Shown here one piece after another: positions 56,467 through 64,000 of a stretch of DNA of 64,000 nucleotides (position 1 is the stretch's first letter; each line of letters opens with the position of its first letter). The stretch covers positions 25,168,662 to 25,232,661 of the forward strand of contig OZ007569.1 in the NCBI GenBank assembly GCA_963931925.1. The letters run 5' to 3'. The notes beneath the pieces were generated by a model. That model had not been told where the DNA came from. It did no database searches and worked only from the letters and a program-made list of their open reading frames with translations. A program made the position numbers and the translations under genes. Source of the stretch: Onchidella celtica. Its lineage: Eukaryota > Mollusca > Gastropoda > Systellommatophora > Onchidiidae.

Positions 56467-56745
56467 GAAGGAATTTGTCAATTAAGACTAAACTGTCTTA
56501 TGCGCTAAATTTGTTTTAAAAAAAAATTAAGAATCCAAGTCATATGTTCTTACGTAGTGTGCCAAAACAGCCATCGTTTAATTTCTAGATTTTCATTACA
56601 AGGACAGATTTTTATGAGTTCAGTTTTTGTCCTTTGCACTTTCACTTTACGCAGTTTCGAGAAGGAAAGGATAAAAAAGTTAGGGATGTTAACTGCGGCA
56701 AATGGGATCTCAATAAGCAAAATACGCTGATTTCTTCTTCCCCTC

Positions 56746-57129
56746 CTATCCTATGTTTTGGGAGATGCCGTTTCTGAAAGATACTGGTGCCTGAGGAGGA
56801 GGGGGATCCCTGCTGTGGGTGAAAAAGAATGAGCGCATGCGGAAGGCACGCGAGTACCGCATTGAAAGAGATGAGTCCCCCTCTCCAACTTCCACTTTTG
56901 GCGTGGAACTACTCCTGGCTGGGGCCAACGAAACAGAGACTGTCTGATCACATGACGCACACAGCCTGGCCCTGACCTTTGACCTCTGAGTAAAACAGAG
57001 GGGAATCAATTCCATCCACCACCACCACCACCACCGACAGGTAGAGAAAACCCACGTCAAGGTGAAGTTACCTCTGATCGAGAGCAGCATCATAGGGGTC
57101 ATGCATAAAGTACGTAGGCTGAAGTGCAT
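56746..57129 (-). other. Open frame of uncertain status
   Basis: A 127-codon minus-strand frame includes six consecutive Trp codons from a (GGT)n-type repeat, which argues against it. An alternative reading would have an exon ending DPYDAALDQ at a GATCAGAG|GTAACT donor near 57,077, with an acceptor TTTTACTCAG near 56,992. No family was recognised. Confidence 0.2.
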
Positions 57130-58299
57130 CTTTTTTCATGACCAGCACAATCAACATGGATTTTCGTATTTTATACCAAACCTTACGGAACTGACTTTTC
57201 ATTTGTGAGACTGTAGCCTGATTTTGAATTAAATCCACAGAAAGTTTCTACACAATCGCTTTTGATCCCTCTCATTCCAACACACCCCCCTCCCCCCATC
57301 CAAAGCAGGCTTTTTGTCTCAACTCCCCCCCCCCCCCCACCCACCCACCCACCCCATGTTTTTGATGTTTTAAAACTTTTAAAATAATGTGTTTTTTTGC
57401 ACGGACTACTTGACTTTTTCATCAGATCTATAGCCTGTATTCGATTTTTGTCTAATCCTTCAAATTTTTAGCTGCAAAAAAAAACCCACACACACGCTTT
57501 GTAGATCATTTCCATCACTATAAAGCGTACGCACCCTCCCACTAACCCTCTCTTCCTCCATGGACGTTTTTTATACCCTGAGTTCTAACCCCGGCCCTTC
57601 CCCCCTGTCCCCTCTCACCCTCCCAGTGGAGGTACTTTATGGTTGGCCCCCAATGCCTAGATACATCTCACCCTCCAAGTCGTGTTCATCTTTGTTGATC
57701 AACACTTGAACAAACATCCTCTTCCATTTGTTTCGTTCTATCGAGATATCAAAGTTACTCTTTCATTTGACCAAACAGCTTCATCATCATGAGTGGTAAA
57801 GTTGCCATAGCAACTGGTACGTTGATGTAAACATTCCTTTTTCAACTTTTTCCAAAAGGTACCTTTGGATGTTGTTTGCACACAAAGATTGGCGAAAGGT
57901 GTTCAGAATACACACCGGCATATCCCACAGCCTTACCTGTGGGTTTCGACAAATACGTAAACATGGTTTCGAAACCATGAACTGAATTCAAAGTTCACTC
58001 GGACTTCTGAATGTATGACTAAGAACTACGGTGCGTAAACCTATTCTGTCATAATACCACAACCATCACTACCAAATGCAGCAACAACAATAAAACAACA
58101 ATGTCACAATTATGAAGTAAAAACAACAACAACAAAAAAAAAAAGCAACTGACTCTGTGCTATTCAAAGATTTGTGGCGACTGAATATTTACATTTATTG
58201 TTTCTTATCTAACTTGGTGTTTTTAACATTGCATGAAAAACGTCTATGTGCTTTGTGTTCGAATTGTATCATTTTCTATGTCACGGATTCTGGAGGGGA
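57130..58299. other. No gene recognised
   Basis: C-rich tracts at 57,280-57,355 and 57,598-57,640; nothing coding. Confidence 0.5.
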
Positions 58300-58690
58300 C
58301 ACGGTGATCTAGAGGTTAGGTGCTCGCCTCTCATGCCGAAGGTACCGGGTTCAAATCCCGGTAGGTGTAGGCATGTTGGAAGTTTGGGATTTTTCTCACA
58401 TTTTCTTGACCCTGATCTTATGGTAGGTAGGATCGAGCACCTAGCCTTCTCGGATAAGGACGAAAATTTCGGAGGGCCCGCATGCACGTTATAGATACTT
58501 GGGAATTGGAAATCGAGAAGAGCAGGCCTGCCCTCCCCCCCCCCCCCCAAGAAAAAAAAACAACAACCGCCAACCAGCGCTGCACTGGGGCTGAGGCGAC
58601 AACGTGTCTGCTCCAGCTGTAACTGGGCTGCAATGATACTAAGACCAATTTCCCAAATGGAATTATAGAAATATACAAAAATACAAATAC
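58300..58690 (+). repeat. tRNA-headed SINE family S, copy 9 (best head)
   Basis: Head GGTGATCTAGAGGTTAGGTG with an excellent B box GGTTCAAATCCC. The body, a poly-C/poly-A interruption near 58,540, the distal GC-rich block and the tail ATACAAAAATACAAATACA follow. This copy shows the family structure most completely. Confidence 0.9.
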
Positions 58691-59131
58691 AAAATACACT
58701 AGAAACCTCTACAAATGATAAGATAGGAATCGGGAGATCCCAAGCAATGGACACCAAAGCTGGAGCTTCTAATTTTGGAACAAAATAAAAGTAAATAACC
58801 ATGCAAGTCATGTACATGTGGCTTCAGGAGTCCGTGAGCACTAACAAACACACCAACAATGAGTTAAGCACTTTGACAGTAGACTGGGAGCTGGAACATA
58901 GACATCATATATTTCTTTTCTATAGATATGAAAAAGCTATAATGTAACAATTATTATACAGACATGATATAACGTCTCAAAAAAGCTACTAAAACAATGG
59001 TTTTTACACTGCAATCTTGCTGTAGGCTACAGCCAACAATGTGTCAATATCTGATAAGATCCTTGAGAAGCATGAAAAACTTCCGTAGAACTGCATGTAT
59101 GGCAAATTTAATTTTAGAGTACTGGTAAAAC
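58691..59131. other. No gene recognised
   Basis: Nothing recognised. Confidence 0.5.
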
Positions 59132-59205
59132 TTGCCGACTGGTCCCGTGGTTAAAGCGCTAGGTTCGCGTGCGAAGGATCCAGGGTTTTAACTCTGCGTT
59201 TGGAA
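59132..59205 (+). other. tRNA-like relic
   Basis: GGTCCCGTGGTTAAAGCGC and AGGGTTTTAACTCTG sit at A/B box spacing. The B box lacks the canonical TTCRA, so it is not functional. Confidence 0.4.
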
Positions 59206-59364
59206 TGGGGGGACTGTGGGTTAGATTTACAACTTACTTTACTATTTTCTACTCATACTCCTAAGGCATGCACTTGTCGTCATCTTGACGTCCCCAACTT
59301 CTTCATGCCGAAAAATATCTAAAATCACAACCAATAAACAGGGCCAGATTTAGCGTCACAATTT

Positions 59365-59795
59365 GCTCTGAGATAGAGAGAGAGAGAGAGAGAGTGAGCG
59401 AGACAGGGAGAGAGAAAGAAAAGGTTGTATGTTGCGAAGCCCCGCGTGAGAAAGTCTTTTATTGTTCGTTTTTTTGTTTTTTTTTCACTTGACAAAGGCG
59501 AAAGCCGAAAATTTATGCATTTTCTGTCTTCTCTTTAGTTTGCTTTGTACTGTTTGGGTTTTATTTCTCACGCGGGGCTTCGCAACATACAACCTTTTCT
59601 TTTTGCTCAATTTTGACTTTGCTTATAGCCCTGCTGCGACCCCACAGTTTTTCTGTGGTTTTTATGATATTTCGAGAGAGAAAGAAGCAGTGTAGTGTGT
59701 TGAGCGCTTCGCCTGCGCTCCTGTCAGCTCTGTGGTTGACAGGTTTCTTCTGTAAAGCGCATAGAGCATTTTAAAAATGGATATGCGCTATATAA

Positions 59796-59831
<36 letters not shown>
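59365..59831 (+). repeat. Composite repeat: C copy 4 with perfect 35-bp inverted arms, then GCGC/TATA tail
   Basis: The left arm 59,419-59,453 and right arm 59,564-59,598 are exact inverses (core TTGCGAAGCCCCGCGTGAGA) around 110 bp. The repeat C block CTGCGACCCCACAGTTTTTC follows. From 59,745 the sequence TTCTGTAAAGCGCATAGAGC to GATATGCGCTATATAAA ends in (AAT)n. This last part is the uninterrupted version of the Harbinger target. Confidence 0.8.
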
Positions 59832-59832
<1 letters not shown>

Positions 59833-60320
59833 GACTATTCTAGCTGTGGGGTCTCTCCTAATCCCCCACCCTCACCCAAATTCCTTCTCGAAAGGACAGA
59901 AGTTAGGAAACTTACAAAAGATGTATGCAGAAACTACAGTAACATGTAAGAAAAGGCTGCGCTTGTCGCAAAGTATTATGCGGATTAACCTGTGGCGTCC
60001 AGGCCAAGGCTTCAGCCTACCTAGCCTAAAGGTAAATCTGGTACTGCCAATAAACAACAACGATAAAAGAACCGTCTGTTAAGGCTGGCAGCGCACCGAA
60101 CCAAATCTTTTTTTTTTTGGCCTCGATTTCAGTGTGAGGCGAGGACGATTTAGACTCGCGTACTGGCGAGAATGAAACAACTATTTGTCGCTAATTGATG
60201 CGAAGGTCGGCGATTCAAACCACCATAGAACATACCTGTCTCATTGGTCTACTAGTACTAGCCTAACAATAATTCAAGTTTTTACTGCACATGAACATGT
60301 ACACAGACATCTGAAGATTA
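59832..60320. other. No gene recognised
   Basis: A possible weak B box (GGCGATTCAAACC) near 60,208; otherwise nothing. Confidence 0.45.
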
Positions 60321-60474
60321 AGCTGTGTTTTTATGTGTACGGAAACGGAAACGGCAACGCCAAAAAACGCTTAAAGTAGTGAAATAGGATGTTTTCATGT
60401 GTACGGAAACTTGTTTGAAGGGTTTTTGGGGTTTCCGTTGCCGTTTCCGTTTCGGTACAGATGAAAAACCAGCT
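60321..60474. mobile_element. 154-bp Harbinger-type MITE
   Basis: Inverted arms of about 50 bp, with TACGGAAACGGAAACGGCAA on the left and its near-inverse on the right. TTA lies on both sides (60,318-60,320; 60,475-60,477). TTA duplication and hairpin structure fit a PIF/Harbinger-type MITE. Its ends do not match the TIRs of the 37.5-kb element, so it belongs to another family. Confidence 0.75.
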
Positions 60475-60904
60475 TTAGACTCAGTTTATCGAGTTCTAGC
60501 ATGAATACACCACAAACTGGCTGTATCGTCTCCCCGAAGGAGTGGTAGAGCGAGGAACATGTGAGACTCTTTGCCCCCCAAAAACAGGCCGGTGGTTATA
60601 GATAGAAACATCTTACACACATCAGCGCAGCTCCGTGCATCAATGAGTTGCAGGTGTCCATGCACGAATTTCCATCTTGTGTGGGCGGCAAATAACTTGA
60701 GCTCTAGATGCAAATGACCACACCCATTACGTCCCATCCACTAAGATGCCACTTAAACAAACAAAAAAAACTGAGTCGAGGGGCAATACAGAATGTCCAA
60801 AACGTTTGGATCCATAGATTACAAAATATTTCGCAACCTCAGTTCTTGTTGGTTCTATCTCCATTTTCTGAAAAAACTGGAGATATTTTAGTATGTAGAA
60901 GAGG
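60475..60904. other. No gene recognised
   Basis: A minus-strand frame of about 80 codons at 60,486-60,737 has no recognised domain. Confidence 0.45.
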
Positions 60905-61060
60905 TATAACAGATGCACACATTGACACTTGTTTAAAATGCGTTGTGGCACTCATCAAGCTGTTTCGCAGTTCCGATTTTCTCTAACTCCTTATCATAAT
61001 AACTAAAGCCTCTAACATTTAACTCTGAATATTCCAGTTGTGCAAAGAACTAAGGTCGCC
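60905..61060. repeat. Dispersed repeat I, copy 2
   Basis: Diverged direct relative of 3,640-3,800. Confidence 0.5.
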
Positions 61061-61515
61061 ATTTGAAAGCCATATTACAGAAAATGCCCAAATTGATGGC
61101 CTTTGGATTTCGTGACACCTGTGTATACACTGAACCCAAGAACGATACGATTTTCTATTGATAGTTTCAAATGCAGAAAATAATTTTTTTACAGAAATCT
61201 GCCCCCTTTGTCCACGGTCACGCTACTAGTACATTTTTCTATATAAAATCCTTTCAGCCAAGAATACTTAAAAATAATATTGTCTTTTCAAAATCGGAGA
61301 GATAATAAAACTGTCTAGGACAATTTGGCACGATGTTTATTTGTCATAATAACATGCCAGACATGATTAACAGAACAAGAAGATATCTTATCATTGGGTA
61401 CTGAAAGATCCACTGATATCTTTTTCTTCCACCTGGGAAAGAAACAGTAAATATTATTAGACTTGCTTTTGCCTAGAAATCAATTTTTAATTTTGATACG
61501 CAATAACGACTCTCT
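61061..61515. other. No gene recognised
   Basis: Nothing recognised. Confidence 0.5.
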
Positions 61516-61903
61516 CTCACACATGCACTCTCTCTCTCTGTCTCTCTCTCTCTCTCTCTCTAAATGCTCTAAATCGCCATACTTTTTTTAATGTTTTATT
61601 TTTATCGCTCTCATATCCATTCTTTCACGTTACTTATCCTGTCTTCCTATAACAGTTTCTGAGGAACTCTATCTGTCAACGCTTGACATAATTCATTTTT
61701 TTTCTTCTTCTTCTTCTCCAGATAAACTGGTGTTGCACTCACACGTGAGTTACTACTCACCCCCTCCCCCTTCTCTCACTCACTCTCTCTTTCCCTGTTT
61801 CTCATTCTTTCTCTCTCCTCCTCTTTCTTCCTCTCTTTTTCTGTCTGTCTCTTTCCCTGTTTCTACTTCTCTTTCTTTCTCTCGTTCTCTCTCTTCCTTG
61901 CTT

Positions 61904-61934
<31 letters not shown>

Positions 61935-61985
61935 TCCTCTCTCTCTTTTTTTTTTTTTTCCAAATCTGTACGTCTCTCTCCCCCT
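61516..61985. repeat. (TC)n-rich tracts
   Basis: Two pyrimidine tracts (61,516-61,562 and about 61,755-61,985) flank AT-rich DNA. The Ser/Leu-rich frame is an artefact. Confidence 0.85.
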
Positions 61986-62389
61986 CGCCTCCCTAAATGA
62001 TATATTTCTTATGATGACGACAATTGTGAGGCACTAGACGTTTCCGTCCTAATACAAATATACCAAAATAAAATACAAAAATGTGGGTTAACGTTATCGC
62101 CCCTCGGAATAGCTCGCCAAATAAACTAGATGAGTGTCTCAGGTTATTTTGAGAGCGAGATAATCATCGGTGTTGCCAGTGATAGGTGTAGTGAGGAAAC
62201 AACATTGAATTTTGCTAATGACGTTACCTGGTCCTTAGAAAGTTGGCTTTTTTTCTGCGTTTTGGTGTCATTAGTTTACTTTACGATTATCTGGTTGTGC
62301 GCAAAAGGTGTGATATATTCCCCAAGGACACCTGTACTCGGCTTGATATGGAGTTGTCATAAAAATCAGTGCAGCGTTTTCGCTGAGGC
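61986..62389. other. No gene recognised
   Basis: A plus-strand frame from 62,130 encodes a hydrophobic stretch before entering the GA tract. No domain or splice support. Confidence 0.4.
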
Positions 62390-62535
62390 TGAGGGGAGAT
62401 TGGGGGAAGGGGAGGACAGGGAGGGAGGGGGAAAGAGAGAGGAGAGAGACAGAGACAGAGACCGACAGACAGACAGACAAAGAAGAGAGAGAGAGAAAGA
62501 AAGAAAGAGAAAGAGAGACAGACAAACAGAGTAGC

Positions 62536-62566
<31 letters not shown>

Positions 62567-62945
62567 CATGCCTGTGTTCCTGGTGGTAAAGGTGTAGGTA
62601 TTCTGGGAACAGGAGATAGTGCTAGAAGTAGGAATAGCAGTATGAGTACTAATTATTGGTTGAAAAATTGGTACATAAGAGCAGTAGATAGGAATAGCTG
62701 CAGGCCTAGATGGAGGAGTAGCCTAGTGCAGATGTAACTCTAGTCAGAGAAGCAGAGACATGTTGAGGGAGAGGGAGAGACAGTGAGTGAGAGAGACAGA
62801 CAGACAGACTGAGACACACAAACTGAGAGCGGAAAAGAGTCAGAAACACAGACAGAAAAGGGGAAGAGACAGAGAGAGGGAGAGAGAAAGACAGAGAAAA
62901 CATACCATACATACATTAAGGGAGGAGGAAGAGAGAGAGAGAGAC
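62390..62945. repeat. (GA)n-rich tracts with GACA variants
   Basis: Purine tracts at about 62,395-62,565 and 62,757-62,945 with embedded (GACA)n. Frames on both strands are artefacts. Confidence 0.85.
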
Positions 62946-64000
62946 ATGGACATCCCTGCTTTATAGATAACGAAACACAAAAAAAAGGGATACATTGTAC
63001 GAGGCCAAAAAAGCGTAGAAGAAACCCAAAATTGATTGATAAGACCACGATCTCTACAGTGTTTAGCTCCTACTGCTCCAAAGACCTTACATAAATAACC
63101 TCCATCACTGTCCCTGTTCAGCAGGGCACCATAATCACCACAGTTCAGCTGAGACCAAAGTCGACCCAGGGACATCACGGCGGTGTGTCATTAACACTTC
63201 ACCCCTAACAACAAGTCCTCCCTGGCCGTGCGGCTCTATGAATATTCAGCTGTTCCGCCTTTCAACTCGGCCCGGAGTTCTTAAGTTCGGAATACGTGGA
63301 TTCCCTAAGATCTTTAGAGTATACGTACATACAAAGACTTTCTGGGAAGTCTGAATAGGAGGCATTTATCTTGGGGGCCGTCCAGAAAGTAAGTACGTTC
63401 CATTCTGCAGATTTTTAATTTTTTTTTTTTTTACCCCAATCTCAATTCCAGCTTCCGTGTACATTTTCACTGTTTCATAGTTTGGTTTCACCCCCTCCCA
63501 CTCATCCCGCCCTCGCACGAATAAACGCCTATTCAAAAGGCGAATGTCCTTAGTAAGGTCTGAATATGCTGAAACATGAAATGGCATTTTGCACGGGCTA
63601 CCTGACTGAGTCATTGCAAACATGGACTGGATTTGATTATTATACAACCCTACATTCTATCTTGTTGAAAAGAAAATATGAATAAAACCAAATGTTTAAA
63701 TTCATTACGGTAACTGGAAAGCGTAACTGAGCTTTACAGACCCCCCCCCCCCGCCCCCACATGTACGATTTTCATACGCTGGGGACAACTCCCTATTTCC
63801 CCTCCCTCCGAGCGTAGGCATTTTATAAAGGGCCCCTTGTTTTGTATGCGTGTGCTTTTTTTGGGGGGGGGGGGGGAATTGATTGATTGTTTAGGCAACA
63901 TCTGAAGGTCAGAACCAGGCATTCATGTTACCCCCACCCCAACCCTCCAACCCTCAAAAAAAAAAAATTATAAGGGGTCGCAAAAAGACGTCCAGGCTAT
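62946..64000. other. No gene recognised
   Basis: C run near 63,741 and G run near 63,861. Short unsupported frames only. Confidence 0.5.

Noticed and set aside
58318..58375. Functional tRNA gene
   Set aside because: Good A and B boxes, but it is the head of a repeated SINE family and has no closed acceptor stem.

Overview
The window is animal nuclear DNA: intron-containing genes, tRNA-headed SINEs, DNA-transposon remnants, many microsatellites and long mononucleotide G/C tracts, with no operons. The dense short TIR elements, the SINE structure and the cadherin-type gene suggest a lophotrochozoan, most likely a mollusc (inference from repeat style only; no species-specific marker is visible). 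No host RNA gene is recognised.

Layout. From 1 to about 25.2 kb there is repeat-rich DNA without a recognisable host gene. It holds SINEs, a retroposon family with a (CAAACT)n tail, MITE-like elements, a 41-bp minisatellite (9.5-10.0 kb), a 50-bp tandem repeat (16.0-16.6 kb) and GA/CT tracts. From 25.3 to 49.7 kb lies the main structure, a head-to-head inverted duplication of one cadherin-repeat membrane-protein gene. The left arm (25,320-30,150) reads on the minus strand and the right arm (42,690-49,720) on the plus strand. The right copy (B) is almost complete: a signal-peptide exon, an intron of about 2.1 kb, then one very long exon with about seven cadherin-like repeats, a transmembrane helix and a short tail. 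It is broken by a frame-changing deletion. The left copy (A) keeps the signal exon, intron and 3' end in minus orientation. Its central coding block is flipped to the plus strand, it lacks the N-terminal part of the long exon, and it carries its own frameshifts.

The spacer between the arms (30.15-42.69 kb) is a nest of transposons whose order can be read from target-site duplications. A short TIR element was entered by an internally deleted PIF/Harbinger element (TTA duplication). That element was entered by a 5,025-bp LTR element (CTGCA duplication) with near-identical 1,224-bp LTRs and no gag or pol. Beside it a 3,501-bp PIF/Harbinger element (TAA duplication) sits in another dispersed repeat, whose uninterrupted sequence is visible at 59.7 kb. 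This Harbinger carries two convergent, interleaved genes: an apparently intact MADF/BESS protein and a transposase that lost its first catalytic Asp and also has a stop and a frameshift.

From 49.7 to 64 kb repeat-rich DNA returns, with further SINEs, MITEs with readable target-site duplications, tRNA-like relics and GA/CT tracts. Coding claims here rest on open frames, splice signals and motifs read by eye, and homology between repeat copies was judged by eye.
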